A DNA stretch of 64,000 bases from Chryseosolibacter sp964438975. Lineage in GTDB: Bacteria > Bacteroidota > Bacteroidia > Cytophagales > Cyclobacteriaceae. A program made the position numbers and the translations under genes. Every line of letters begins with the position of its first letter. Position 1 is the stretch's first letter. Shown here piece by piece: positions 17,533-27,238 of this stretch. Below the pieces are notes generated by a model. It was not told where the DNA came from. It saw only the letters and a program-made list of their open reading frames with translations, and did no database searches. The DNA lies in the NCBI GenBank assembly GCA_964438975.1, contig CAYTMU010000004.1:70471-134470 (forward strand), read 5' to 3'.

Positions 17533-19890
17533 ATGCTCAGGAATTTATTTGTATTCGCGCTACTTCTCTTGACCTACGCTGCGTCTTCGCAGGTTCCGGA
17601 TAAGGTCACTCTTAATGGATACGTCAGAGACGCTGCCAATGGTGAAGAACTTCTCGGTGTAACGATTTACGTCCCGGCATTGAAGGCCGGCACCATTACA
17701 AACGACTATGGTTTTTATGCGCTTACGGTGCCACAAGGAACCTATGAGATCCAGGTTACCTACCTGGGATATAGACAGGTGGTGCAGACGTTGGATCTTC
17801 AGTCAAACACGGAGTTGAACCTGAACATGGAAACCGATGCACAGGTCATGCAGGAGATCGTTATCGCAGAGCGACCACTTGACGAGAATGTGATCTCCGT
17901 ACAGATGAGCAAGAATACGATCAATATGAATCAGGTACGTAAGCTACCGGCCCTGTTTGGTGAGATAGACATTATCAAGAATATTCAGATGATGCCTGGT
18001 GTGATCAACGCAGGAGAGGGTACCTCTTCATTTTTCGTCCGCGGTGGCAGTGCAGATCAGAACCTGTTGCTGATTGACGAGGCGCCGGTCTATGACCCTT
18101 CACATTTGTTCGGCTTGTTTTCTGTGTTCAATGCAGATGTTATAAAAGACTCCGAGCTTTATAAAGGCGGTATCCCCGCCCGTTTCGGTGGCAGGCTTTC
18201 TTCTATACTGGAAGTGCGAACGAAAGACGGGAATAACCGGGAGTTGGATGTGACAGGTGGCATCGGTTCGCTGGCGAGCAGGATCGCTGTGGAAGGTCCC
18301 ATTGTTCGTGAGAAGAGTTCTTTCATCGTGTCGGCGCGGCGTTCGTACGTCGATGCTTTTCTGCGGATGGCAAACGAATCAAATCTCGTTCATTTCTATG
18401 ATGTCAATGCCAAAGTCAATTGGCGAGCCAATAACCGGAACCGATTCTTCGCAGCGTTCTACACGGGCCGGGACGTATTCAGTTTCGATGATACTTTCGG
18501 TTTCGGATGGGGTAACATGACGGGAACATTCCGCTGGAACCACCTCTTCAACGACCGGTTGTTTTCGAATACGTCTCTTATCGTCAGCAACTTTGGTTAC
18601 AAAATGGAGTTCGAAGACGCCGTGGAAGGGTTTCAGTGGGTCTCGAACTTACAGGAATACAGCCTCAAAAACGACCTCTCATATTCTCTTGACACGCGCA
18701 ATGAGATTGCCTTTGGCTATCACCTGACAGGTCGCCGGTTCGCGCCGGGACGAATGTCGCCGATCGGTTCCGGATCGATCTTTCAAACCGTGGATCTGGA
18801 ACACATGCACGCACTGGATCATGGCTTGTATGTCAGTAATTTGCATAACCTGACGGATCGCGTAACGCTGGATTACGGTGTCCGACTTTCGATCTTTCAG
18901 AATATCGGACCCGGGAAGGTCTTCCTGTACGAAGACCCGCAAGACAACATCGATATTGTCCGTACCGACACAGTGCATTATGACAACTGGGAATCGATCA
19001 AGACGTTTGTGAATCTCGAGCCCCGCTTTGCGCTGCGCTACATGCTCGCGAAGGGGCAATCACTGAAGCTTTCGTATAACAGGATGGTGCAGAATACCCA
19101 TCTCATTTCCGCAGCTACTGCGCCCGTTCCCTTCAATACGTGGACGCCCAGCAACTTCTATCTGGAACCTCAGGTCGCGGACCAGGTGGCGGCAGGTTAC
19201 TTTCGCAATTTCCGCGACAACGAATACGAGTTTTCCGCCGAAGTGTATTACAAGGATATCCGCAATGTGACCGACTTCGCAGACAACGCCGAGTTGTTCT
19301 TCAACCACGATCTGTCGACTGAGTTCCGGCAAGGTGCGTCCTGGGCGTATGGTGCTGAGTTCTTTCTCGTCAAAACTCAGGGGCGCGTCACAGGGTCTGC
19401 CAGTTACACCTGGTCGAAGGCGATGCGAAAGATCGATGGTGTCAACCTCGGGAAGGAGTTTCGTGCAAACCACGATCGCCGGCATGTCGTCAATCTTCAG
19501 GCTGCCTATGACCTGAATGACAAATGGGTATTCGGGGGGACATTTACATTCAGTACCGGTCGTCCGACTACGTCACCGGCCGGACGGTATGAGTACGGAA
19601 ATTATTATCCCGATGTACTCACCGAACGCAACGCGTATTTGTTGCCGGCATTCCATCGCCTGGACGTGTCGATAACTCTCAACCCACGCAAGAACGCTCA
19701 ACGAAACTGGAAGGGACAATGGGTCTTCTCTGTGTACAACGTGTACAACCGTAAGAATCCATTCACGGTGTATACGCGTTCGATCCAGGATGAGGATGGT
19801 AAAGTATTAGGTGATGGCTCGCAGAAAGAAGCTCGCATGATCTACCTGTTCCCGATCCTTCCATCCGTAACTTATAATTTCAAATTCTGA
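17533..19890 (+). CDS. TonB-dependent receptor with N-terminal carboxypeptidase-regulatory-like domain
   Basis: 785 residues from the ATG at 17533. A TTG at 17509 would add eight residues before the signal peptide and is less likely. The signal MLRNLFVFALLLLTYAASS is followed by a CarboxypepD_reg-like domain at about 23-105 (LNGYVRDAANGEELLGVTIY, GFYALTVPQGTYEIQVTYLG). A TonB plug domain comes next (LPALFGEIDIIKNIQMMPGV, FFVRGGSADQNLLLIDEAPV), then a beta-barrel ending in the aromatic LPSVTYNFKF. This class is distinct from SusC and usually imports metal chelates or other small ligands. A DUF4249 lipoprotein gene follows after 7 bp, a pairing that recurs in Bacteroidota. The substrate is unknown. 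Confidence 0.92.
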   Translation: MLRNLFVFALLLLTYAASSQVPDKVTLNGYVRDAANGEELLGVTIYVPALKAGTITNDYGFYALTVPQGTYEIQVTYLGYRQVVQTLDLQSNTELNLNMETDAQVMQEIVIAERPLDENVISVQMSKNTINMNQVRKLPALFGEIDIIKNIQMMPGVINAGEGTSSFFVRGGSADQNLLLIDEAPVYDPSHLFGLFSVFNADVIKDSELYKGGIPARFGGRLSSILEVRTKDGNNRELDVTGGIGSLASRIAVEGPIVREKSSFIVSARRSYVDAFLRMANESNLVHFYDVNAKVNWRANNRNRFFAAFYTGRDVFSFDDTFGFGWGNMTGTFRWNHLFNDRLFSNTSLIVSNFGYKMEFEDAVEGFQWVSNLQEYSLKNDLSYSLDTRNEIAFGYHLTGRRFAPGRMSPIGSGSIFQTVDLEHMHALDHGLYVSNLHNLTDRVTLDYGVRLSIFQNIGPGKVFLYEDPQDNIDIVRTDTVHYDNWESIKTFVNLEPRFALRYMLAKGQSLKLSYNRMVQNTHLISAATAPVPFNTWTPSNFYLEPQVADQVAAGYFRNFRDNEYEFSAEVYYKDIRNVTDFADNAELFFNHDLSTEFRQGASWAYGAEFFLVKTQGRVTGSASYTWSKAMRKIDGVNLGKEFRANHDRRHVVNLQAAYDLNDKWVFGGTFTFSTGRPTTSPAGRYEYGNYYPDVLTERNAYLLPAFHRLDVSITLNPRKNAQRNWKGQWVFSVYNVYNRKNPFTVYTRSIQDEDGKVLGDGSQKEARMIYLFPILPSVTYNFKF

Positions 19891-19897
19891 CGCAGTC

Positions 19898-20746
19898 ATG
19901 ATGAAAATATCCATCAATCTTTCCATCGCTTTTGTTCTTGCCACCGGGCTACTGATCTCCTGCGAGGAGACGGTTCAACTAGATGTCAAGCAAGTCCCGC
20001 CGAAGATCGTCATTGAAGGACAAGTGACTAACAAGGCAGGGTATCAATATGTAAAAGTCACGCGGACTAGTCCGTTTTATGTTCCGGGGAAGACCCCTCG
20101 CGTGACGGACGGTGTGGTTTCGATAACAGACGACCTCGGGGCTAGCTATGTATTTGTTCACAACCCGGGAAATCATCCCGATTCGGCCGGGTTCTACCTT
20201 CCTGAGGAAAACTTTGTCGGTGAGATCGGAAGAGAATACACCCTTCACGTTACAGCTGACGACGAACTATATGAGGCCGTCGACCAGATGTATCGGGTGA
20301 CATCAATCGATTCGATCCGGTTCCAGGTAAATGACGATGAACAAGCCGACCCTCGGGAAGCGGGAAAGTTCTATGAGTTGCTGATGTATGCAAAGGAGCC
20401 GCAGGACGAGAAAAACTACTACTTGTTCAAATATTTTCGGAATGACTCCATTATTGTATACTACCCAAACGACATCTATTACAGCAACGACGATCTGATC
20501 GGTGAGAACATAGATGGGATTACGTCGCCGGTTTACTATGGCCTCAACGATCGCGCTCGTCTTGAAGTTCACAGTCTGAGTCGTCGCGCATATGTATTTT
20601 ACAACGACTTGTATTCGGTACTCAATAACGACGGCGGTGGGATGTTCGGTCCCATTCCTGCTTCTCCTCGCAATAATATCACAGGGGGTGCCATGGGATT
20701 CTTCCAGGTCAGCGCAGTAAGTGAGGCCGGGATGCTCGTTGAATAG
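19898..20746 (+). CDS. DUF4249 family lipoprotein
   Basis: 282 residues. MMKISINLSIAFVLATGLLISC is a lipoprotein signal with lipobox LISC. The sequence right after it (EETVQLDVKQVPPKIVIEGQ) and the later blocks KVTRTSPFY, VVSITDDLG and GREYTLHV match the DUF4249 pattern. These proteins are outer-membrane lipoproteins encoded next to TonB receptors of the CarboxypepD_reg type; a surface ligand-binding lid analogous to SusD is an inference from that context. It starts 7 bp after the receptor stop and must be in the same operon. The function is otherwise unknown. Confidence 0.88.
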   Translation: MMKISINLSIAFVLATGLLISCEETVQLDVKQVPPKIVIEGQVTNKAGYQYVKVTRTSPFYVPGKTPRVTDGVVSITDDLGASYVFVHNPGNHPDSAGFYLPEENFVGEIGREYTLHVTADDELYEAVDQMYRVTSIDSIRFQVNDDEQADPREAGKFYELLMYAKEPQDEKNYYLFKYFRNDSIIVYYPNDIYYSNDDLIGENIDGITSPVYYGLNDRARLEVHSLSRRAYVFYNDLYSVLNNDGGGMFGPIPASPRNNITGGAMGFFQVSAVSEAGMLVE

Positions 20747-20849
20747 AGAACTTCTTTGGGAAATTCCCGGATTCATGCGAATTCCTCTATTTTAGGGGGT
20801 GGATGGATCCGGGAACACACTCCGGGTTTTTTCGACAAAATCCGGCAGC

Positions 20850-23783
20850 ATGAGCAAACGATCCCTTTTCGCCCTGGTTTTCATTCTGGTCATTCCTGCA
20901 CAGGCGCAATCGGTACTTGAGAATAATCCTCCTTCGGTCAAGTGGAGCCAGGTGATGACACCGAACTTCCGGGTACTGTACAGCGCGGGATTTGAAGATC
21001 AGGCGCAGCGCGTTGCAAACTCACTTGAACGCGTGCGAGAGACGGGAGCCAAATCACTTGGCTCGACACCGAGGCGAATGACTTTTATATTGCAGAACCA
21101 GTCTGCCGTTTCGAACGGCTTCGTGTCTATCTTGCCCAGAAGGTCAGAGTTCTACGGGATGCCGACGCAGGACTACAACTTCGCCGGGACCAACGATTGG
21201 CTGGACATGCTGACCGTTCATGAGTATCGGCATGTCGTACAATACAAGCATGCGACCCGTGGATTTAACAAGGCGATCTACTACTTGTTTGGATCGATAT
21301 CTCTTGCAGGAATGTCGCAGGCAGCCGCTCCCCCCTGGTTTTGGGAAGGTGATGCCGTTGTAACAGAGACCGCCCTCACGCCGAGCGGAAGAGGGAAGAT
21401 CCCGAATTTCTCGCTCCTTATGAAAACAAATCTCCTGGAGGGCAGGAGATTTAATTATCACAAGTTAGTACTTGGCTCATACCGCCATAACATTCCCGAT
21501 GAGTACCGGTTTGGCTATCACATGGTCAGTTATCTGCGGCGCAGGACCAACGATCCCGCTATATGGGGAAAAGTCACTGCGCGGTCGTGGAATGTCCCCT
21601 TTATTCCATTTGCGTTTTCCAATGCGATCAAAAAAGAGGCCGGGTTATATGTGACGGATCTTTATGCCGAGATGGCTGATCAGCTGACTGCCGAGTGGCG
21701 CCAGCAGCTCGAAGATATTGAACTGACACCTTTCGTTCGCGTAAATCGTCGCCGGACTCGCGCCTACACAGATTACATGTATCCTCAGGCTCTTGCTGAC
21801 GGAAATGTGCTGGCTATGAAGAGAGGTATCGGCGACATACAACAGTTTGTGCTGCTGAAGGGTGGCGAGGAAAAAATATTCACGCCGGGCATTGTAAATA
21901 ATACCGGAATGCTGTCAGCCGAAGGTGATATCGTAGTGTGGAATGAGTACGGCTTCGATCCGCGTTGGCGTGTTCTCAATTACTCACAAGTCAAAGCGTT
22001 CAATTTGTCGACGCGAAAGAAAAAACGGATCGGACCCCGGCACGCGCGCTATGCGAGCGCCGCCGTCACGCGGAAAGGAGACAAAGTCGTAACCGTGGAA
22101 ACCGACACCCGCTACCATACGCGCGTCGTTGTGCTGCGGACGGCGGATGGTAGCGTGATCCGCAAATACGACAATGAACGCAATGATTTCTATTCCATGC
22201 CGCGCTGGTCGGATAATGGCTTGACGATAGCGGTGGTCAAGACCGTGGACGGGCAGAAAACCATCTCACTCATTGACGCGGAGTCCGGCTCTTTTCGCGA
22301 TGTGTTGCCACTATCGGAGGAGAACGTGGGTTATCCGGTTTTACATGGCGATTACTTGTTGTTTAACTCTCCCGTCAGCGGAATTGATAATATCTACGCC
22401 GTGGACCTGCGTAATCTTCAGCGGTTTCAGGTGACCAGCAGCCGGCTTGGTGCCTATAATCCGTCCGTGTCGGAAGACGGTGCAACGATGTACTACAACG
22501 ACCAGTCGAAAGACGGGATGGATGTCGTCAGTGTCTCGTTCGATCCGTCGGCGTGGAAACCGCATGTCGCGGAGAGGAGACCCGCCCCGCATTATCAGCA
22601 TCTCGTACAACAGGAGAGCGATCCCGACGTTTTCGGCGACGTGCCTGATACCCGATACCCGCAAGCACCGTACCGAAAGGCGAGCGGCATTATCAATCCT
22701 TATAACTGGGGGTTTGCCGTAGAGAACGATCTGACACGTGCAAGCATCGGGCTGATCTCACGGGACATCCTCAGTACAACGACGTTGAACCTCGGGTATC
22801 ATTTTGATCTTCAGGAGCGCACAGGAGCGCTTAGAGGTCAGGTTAGTTATCAGGGATGGTACCCCATCATTGATGTTTCAGCTTCGTATGCGACGCGCTC
22901 CGTGAATGAAGGATCTGCACGGTTTTATGATACACTTGCGAATCCTGTAACATCCGAGTTGAAAGATGTTGTCTTTAAGTGGAAGGAGAAGAACGTACAG
23001 GCCGGCGTTCGTCTGCCGTTGCTCACGACGTCATCAAAGTACCATGGAAGTGTCGTGGTCGGGAACGCTATCGGCTTGACGCAGGTGTCCGGCTTCACGA
23101 ACAGTATCGATGGCGGAGGACGCTTCATTCCGTCAGGGGATAAAGGATTATACCCCTTCTTCGACTATGTTGGGAACGGGCAGATCGTGTACAACCACTT
23201 CAGCGCGTCTGCCTTCCGTTTGCTGAAGCAAAGTCATCGTGACATCAACAGCCGGTGGGGGCAGTTACTGGAAGTGAATTATTTCGATACACCGTTTGGC
23301 GGAGACCTTCGCGGCCAGTTGATTGCTGCCTTTGGCCAGCTGTATTTCCCCGGCCTTGCCAGGCATCACTCGCTATGGGGATACGGGGCGTATCAGCATA
23401 CCCGGTTTGAACTCGCGGCCGATAACTACACCTTTCGAAATCGGATTCCAGTGCCCCGGGGTCATTCCGTATCAAGGTTTGAGGATTTTTACACCTTGTC
23501 CGCCAACTATACCTTGCCGTTGTGGTACCCTGATATTGCGCTGGGTCCTTTGCTGAACATTCAGCGATTGCGCGCGAATGTGTTCTTTGACTATGGCTAT
23601 GGCCAAGGTCCCGACTTCTTTTTTCAGACCGGCTACGACTATGTGTCGGTCGGGGCGGAGGCGCGTTTGGATATGAACATCATGCGGTTTTTTCCTCAGT
23701 TCGATGTTGGCGTACGGTTTTCGAAGGGTCTGAGGCCAGCCTTGACGGAGTTTGAGATACTGATCGGCACCTTTCATTTTTGA
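20850..23783 (+). CDS. Exported metallopeptidase-like/TolB-propeller/outer-membrane-barrel protein
   Basis: 977 residues from the ATG at 20850; the frame extends to 20799, but MSKRSLFALVFILVIPAQAQ is the signal peptide and so the true start. Residues about 30-300 look like a gluzincin-type metallopeptidase domain: HEYRH at 124-128 (two histidines) and the downstream FWEGDAVVTE with a possible third ligand Glu. Residues about 300-600 hold TolB/WD40-like propeller blades (ISLIDAESGSFRD, YNPSVSEDGATMYYNDQ). From about 610 to the end the strand pattern (VGVRFSKGLRPALTEFEILI) resembles an Omp85/bacterial surface antigen barrel. A peptidase, a propeller and a barrel in one chain would make a cell-surface anchored protease. 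It is 103 bp after the DUF4249 gene. The family is conserved in Bacteroidota but uncharacterised as far as I know. Confidence 0.75.
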   Translation: MSKRSLFALVFILVIPAQAQSVLENNPPSVKWSQVMTPNFRVLYSAGFEDQAQRVANSLERVRETGAKSLGSTPRRMTFILQNQSAVSNGFVSILPRRSEFYGMPTQDYNFAGTNDWLDMLTVHEYRHVVQYKHATRGFNKAIYYLFGSISLAGMSQAAAPPWFWEGDAVVTETALTPSGRGKIPNFSLLMKTNLLEGRRFNYHKLVLGSYRHNIPDEYRFGYHMVSYLRRRTNDPAIWGKVTARSWNVPFIPFAFSNAIKKEAGLYVTDLYAEMADQLTAEWRQQLEDIELTPFVRVNRRRTRAYTDYMYPQALADGNVLAMKRGIGDIQQFVLLKGGEEKIFTPGIVNNTGMLSAEGDIVVWNEYGFDPRWRVLNYSQVKAFNLSTRKKKRIGPRHARYASAAVTRKGDKVVTVETDTRYHTRVVVLRTADGSVIRKYDNERNDFYSMPRWSDNGLTIAVVKTVDGQKTISLIDAESGSFRDVLPLSEENVGYPVLHGDYLLFNSPVSGIDNIYAVDLRNLQRFQVTSSRLGAYNPSVSEDGATMYYNDQSKDGMDVVSVSFDPSAWKPHVAERRPAPHYQHLVQQESDPDVFGDVPDTRYPQAPYRKASGIINPYNWGFAVENDLTRASIGLISRDILSTTTLNLGYHFDLQERTGALRGQVSYQGWYPIIDVSASYATRSVNEGSARFYDTLANPVTSELKDVVFKWKEKNVQAGVRLPLLTTSSKYHGSVVVGNAIGLTQVSGFTNSIDGGGRFIPSGDKGLYPFFDYVGNGQIVYNHFSASAFRLLKQSHRDINSRWGQLLEVNYFDTPFGGDLRGQLIAAFGQLYFPGLARHHSLWGYGAYQHTRFELAADNYTFRNRIPVPRGHSVSRFEDFYTLSANYTLPLWYPDIALGPLLNIQRLRANVFFDYGYGQGPDFFFQTGYDYVSVGAEARLDMNIMRFFPQFDVGVRFSKGLRPALTEFEILIGTFHF

Positions 23784-23808
23784 AATCCACTGGGTGCTCA
23801 AAAATCCC

Positions 23809-23838
23809 TTGAAAATCCCTTTGAATAGCCTATTTTTG
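23809..23838 (+). promoter_or_regulatory. Bacteroidota-type promoter for the pyruvate dehydrogenase E2 gene
   Basis: TTG at 23809-23811, a 19-nt spacer, and TATTTTTG at 23831-23838 match the Bacteroidota -33/-7 consensus exactly. The ATG of the E2 gene is 42 nt downstream of the -7 box. Confidence 0.75.
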
Positions 23839-23879
23839 GAGGCTTATTCCGGGAAAATTATTTAACCTCAATTTTAAAA

Positions 23880-25529
23880 ATGGCAGAAATCGTTAGAATG
23901 CCGAAGATGAGCGACACCATGACAGAAGGTGTGATCGCCAAATGGCATAAGAAAGTAGGGGATACCGTGAAGTCAGGGGAACTGATGGCTGAAATAGAGA
24001 CGGATAAGGCGACCATGGATTATGAGTCGTTCAATTCCGGGACGGTGCTCTATCTCGGAGCCGGCGAAGGTGAAGCTATCCAGGTTAACGATGTTCTGGC
24101 CATTGTCGGAAACAAAGGCGAAGACTACAAGGCGTTGCTGGCCGAGGCTGGAAAAGGTGAGGAATCGGAGGGCAAGGCTGAAAAGTCGGCACCAGCTCCT
24201 GCGGAAGAAGCAAGCCGGAAACCTGCCGAGACGGCTACTGCTGTAGACACGTCAAATATCAAGGCGGAAGTTGTGCTGATGCCAAAGATGAGCGACACGA
24301 TGACGGAAGGCGTGATCGCCGCGTGGCATAAGAAGGTGGGTGACAGTGTGAAGTCGGGCGACTTGCTCGCGGAAGTGGAAACAGACAAAGCCACGATGGA
24401 GTACGAATCGTACAACAACGGGACCCTTCTTTACATTGGGGCGGATGCTGGAAAGGCGATCGCTGTGAACGGTGTTCTGGCGATCATCGGTGAGAAGGAT
24501 GCGGATTGGAAGACCCTGTTGAAGGCGCATGAAGCCAAAGAACAGGGAGGAAGCGAACAACCCGAGACGGCTTCTGCGGCGGCTCCAAAGACGACTGCTG
24601 CGCCGTCGGAGAAAGAGGAGACGAAAGCCGATCATAGTTCGAATGGCAGAGTAAAAGCGTCGCCGCTGGCGAAGAAGCTGGCGAAAGACAGAGGATTGGA
24701 TATCAGCCAGATCCCGGGCACGGGAGATCATGGAAGGATAACGAAACGGGATGTCGAGAACTTCAAGCCTTCGGCTCAGCCAGCAGCTGCGAAGACAGGA
24801 GATGGCAAGGCCGCGGCGCCGGTTGTCTTGCCCAAGGTTGTGGGAGAGGAAAGCTTTGAAGAAGTCGCCGTTTCACAGATGCGTAAAGCCATCGCCCGTC
24901 GTCTCGGTGAAAGCAAATTCACGGCTCCCCATTTCTATCTGACGATGGAAATCAATATGGATAAGGCAGTTGAAGCACGGAAGAGCATCAACGAGATGAG
25001 TCCGATCAAGATATCGTTCAATGATATTGTAATCAAAGCAGTAGCGGGTGCGTTGCGGCAGCATCCCGATGTCAACGTTTCGTGGCTGGGTGATAAGATC
25101 CGCAAGAACCATCATATTCACGTCGGGGTGGCAGTCGCCGTCAAGGAAGGGTTGCTCGTCCCGGTTGTCCGGTTTGCCGACAATAAGTCACTCTCACACA
25201 TCGCGGCAGAGGTTAAAGACCTCGCGCAGAAGGCACACGACAAGAAGCTTCAACCATCGGATTGGGAGGGAAGCACATTTACCGTATCCAATCTCGGCAT
25301 GTTTGGCATCGAGGAGTTTACGGCGATCATCAATCCTCCGGATGCGTGTATACTGGCCGTGGGAGGAATCAAGGAAACGCCTGTTGTAAAAGACGGTCAG
25401 ATCGTTCCGGGGAATGTGATGAAGGTGACGCTCTCGTGTGATCACCGTGCCGTCGACGGTGCCGTTGGCTCAGCGTTCCTGAAGACATTGAAGGGCCTTC
25501 TGGAAGATCCGGTCAGGATACTGATCTGA
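23880..25529 (+). CDS. pdhC: Pyruvate dehydrogenase complex E2 subunit, two lipoyl domains
   Basis: 549 residues. Dihydrolipoyllysine acetyltransferase moves the acetyl group from E1-bound hydroxyethyl-TPP to CoA. Two lipoyl domains are visible: lipoyl lysines K43 and K170, each in ETDKATM. They are joined by Ala/Pro/Glu-rich flexible linkers. The E1/E3-binding domain is at about 257-295 (VKASPLAKKLAKDRGLDIS). The catalytic acyltransferase domain starts near residue 325 and ends with DHRAVDG at 521-527, holding the active-site His and Asp. The MPKMSDTMTEG start is typical of pyruvate rather than 2-oxoglutarate complexes. E1 and E3 genes are not next to it, so the complex genes are split. It has its own promoter. 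Confidence 0.95.
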   Translation: MAEIVRMPKMSDTMTEGVIAKWHKKVGDTVKSGELMAEIETDKATMDYESFNSGTVLYLGAGEGEAIQVNDVLAIVGNKGEDYKALLAEAGKGEESEGKAEKSAPAPAEEASRKPAETATAVDTSNIKAEVVLMPKMSDTMTEGVIAAWHKKVGDSVKSGDLLAEVETDKATMEYESYNNGTLLYIGADAGKAIAVNGVLAIIGEKDADWKTLLKAHEAKEQGGSEQPETASAAAPKTTAAPSEKEETKADHSSNGRVKASPLAKKLAKDRGLDISQIPGTGDHGRITKRDVENFKPSAQPAAAKTGDGKAAAPVVLPKVVGEESFEEVAVSQMRKAIARRLGESKFTAPHFYLTMEINMDKAVEARKSINEMSPIKISFNDIVIKAVAGALRQHPDVNVSWLGDKIRKNHHIHVGVAVAVKEGLLVPVVRFADNKSLSHIAAEVKDLAQKAHDKKLQPSDWEGSTFTVSNLGMFGIEEFTAIINPPDACILAVGGIKETPVVKDGQIVPGNVMKVTLSCDHRAVDGAVGSAFLKTLKGLLEDPVRILI

Positions 25530-25533
25530 TTCC

Positions 25534-25551
25534 TGGCCGTTATAACGGTCA
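25534..25551. promoter_or_regulatory. Near-perfect 18-bp palindrome between pdhC and hslV
   Basis: TGGCCGTTATAACGGTCA is symmetrical except for one G/T position. It lies just after the E2 stop and 30 bp before the hslV ATG. It has no T-run, so an operator for hslV or a weak hairpin are both possible. Confidence 0.35.
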
Positions 25552-25581
25552 GCGTTGCGTTGATTTCAAATCACTTTTTCC

Positions 25582-26118
25582 ATGGAGAAAATTCATTCAA
25601 CTACCATTATCGCGGTCATGCATAATGGCGAAGCGGCGATCGGCGGCGATGGTCAGGCGACCATGGGCAACTACGTTGCAAAGAGCAACGTCAGAAAGAT
25701 CCGAAAACTGCACGAGGGCACCGTCCTCGCAGGCTTTGCAGGTTCGACAGCCGATGCCTTTACGCTTATTGAGCGGTTTGAGGAGAAGCTCAATGGCTAC
25801 GGCGGGAACATGAAGCGGGCCGCCATCGAGCTCGCGAAAGACTGGCGCATGGATCGCTTCCTCAGGAGGCTGGAAGCCATGCTTATTACGATGAACAAAA
25901 ACGAACTGCTCGTCTTGTCCGGCACCGGTGATGTGCTGGAGCCCGACAATCAGGTCGCGGCTATAGGCTCAGGTGCGATGTACGCGCAGGCAGCAGCGCT
26001 GGCATTGAAGAAACATGCTCCCCATCTATCGGCAGAGGCGATCGTTAGCGAGAGCCTTCATATCGCGGCTGACATTTGCATATATACTAACCACAACGTG
26101 GTAGTTGAGAAATTGTAG
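25582..26118 (+). CDS. hslV: ATP-dependent protease peptidase subunit HslV
   Basis: 178 residues, normal family length. HslV forms a double hexamer of proteasome-like beta subunits whose N-terminal threonine is the nucleophile. Here MEKIHS precedes TTIIAVMHNGEAAIGGDGQ, so processing after Ser6 would expose Thr7. Other family landmarks are GNYVAKSNVRKIRKL, VLAGFAGSTADAFTL and the C-terminal ICIYTNHNVVVEKL. It acts in the cytoplasm with the unfoldase HslU, whose gene is not in the window. It is convergent with the AI-2E permease gene, 5 bp apart. Confidence 0.95.
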   Translation: MEKIHSTTIIAVMHNGEAAIGGDGQATMGNYVAKSNVRKIRKLHEGTVLAGFAGSTADAFTLIERFEEKLNGYGGNMKRAAIELAKDWRMDRFLRRLEAMLITMNKNELLVLSGTGDVLEPDNQVAAIGSGAMYAQAAALALKKHAPHLSAEAIVSESLHIAADICIYTNHNVVVEKL

Positions 26119-26123
26119 GAACC

Positions 26124-27230
26124 TTACGCTCCTTTTTCTCGCGCCTTTCTCTTGAGTTTTCGTACCGACGGTGTTTTCTCGGTGGGATCCTGCTTCTCGT
26201 CGCGTTTATCGACGTCCCCAAGCAGTATTACGAATGGCTTCAATCTCGTGGAGTAAGCCAGCAGGATCTTCAGGATGCCAATGGCCGGCACTGCCAGGAT
26301 CATGCCTGTAATACCCAGGATTTTCCCGCCGAGAACCAGGGCGATGATCGCTGCGAGTGCATTGATACTCACCTTCGAGCCAGTGATTCGCGGCGTAATG
26401 AAGTTTCCCTCCAGGAATTGAACCACGGCAAATACAGCTACCACGCCTACTGCGTACCAGGCGCTGTCTTTTGTGATCAACGCCATCACTGCTGGCAACA
26501 AGGCACCGATGAAAATTCCAACGTATGGGATAATTGTCAGGATACCGGATAAAAGGCCGAAGAAGATGGCATGCTTGATGCCGAGTATCAGGAGACCCGT
26601 CGTGTTGAGGATTGCTACGATCAATGTGACCAGAAGCAGGCCGGTGATGTATCCATGCGCAACGGCCTCGACCTCCTTTTGCCACGCCATCTTACCCTCA
26701 CCTTCCGGCATGATACTGGCAAAGAACATCTCGAACTTATCGCGGTAGATCAACAACAGAAACATGTATATCGGTATCTGCACGACAGTAGCCAGAGTAC
26801 CACCCGTCGTCAACAGGAAAGCACCGAGGTATACACTGACACTCTTGAGACCATCCTGTACCAGTTGCCGCAACTCGGCGGGATCAATGTTCAATCGCTC
26901 CCACATGAGACCTTTGATGTCATTGACGAACTTGATGGCCCTTTCCTGGAGATTGGGCAGGTCGTTGACGAGACCGAAGACCTGGTCGACGAGTATCCAG
27001 AGGAACAATATGAATACAAGTGTTCCTCCCACGACGACGAGGGATACGGCGGCGATGGTACCCATCCGGCGCTCAAGCCAGTTGACAGCGGGAAGCGAAA
27101 CGACCGTCAGGAACACCGCTATTGACAGCGGAACTACGATGTCGCGACAAAGTATCACCGTGTAGATACTCAGCGCGGTGATGACCATTATCTTGAAGAT
27201 GTAATCGAGTCGATTCCAGGTCTGTGGCAT
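26124..27230 (-). CDS. AI-2E family membrane permease
   Basis: 368 residues with about eight hydrophobic segments. The order is family-typical: N-terminal pair (ITALSIYTVILCRDIVVPLS, IAAVSLVVVGGTLVFILFLW), an amphipathic helical middle (LPNLQERAIKFVNDIKGLM), then a membrane C-terminal half with GILTIIPYVGIFIGALLPA, the best AI-2E signature, and PRITGSKVSINALAAIIAL. Members export quorum signals or act as Na+/H+ antiporters; the substrate here cannot be told. The C-terminus is very basic (KTPSVRKLKRKAREKGA). It starts 8 bp after the aminotransferase stop, so the two are probably one transcript. Confidence 0.9.
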   Translation of the reverse strand: MPQTWNRLDYIFKIMVITALSIYTVILCRDIVVPLSIAVFLTVVSLPAVNWLERRMGTIAAVSLVVVGGTLVFILFLWILVDQVFGLVNDLPNLQERAIKFVNDIKGLMWERLNIDPAELRQLVQDGLKSVSVYLGAFLLTTGGTLATVVQIPIYMFLLLIYRDKFEMFFASIMPEGEGKMAWQKEVEAVAHGYITGLLLVTLIVAILNTTGLLILGIKHAIFFGLLSGILTIIPYVGIFIGALLPAVMALITKDSAWYAVGVVAVFAVVQFLEGNFITPRITGSKVSINALAAIIALVLGGKILGITGMILAVPAIGILKILLAYSTRLKPFVILLGDVDKRDEKQDPTEKTPSVRKLKRKAREKGA

Positions 27231-27238
27231 AAGGAAAT

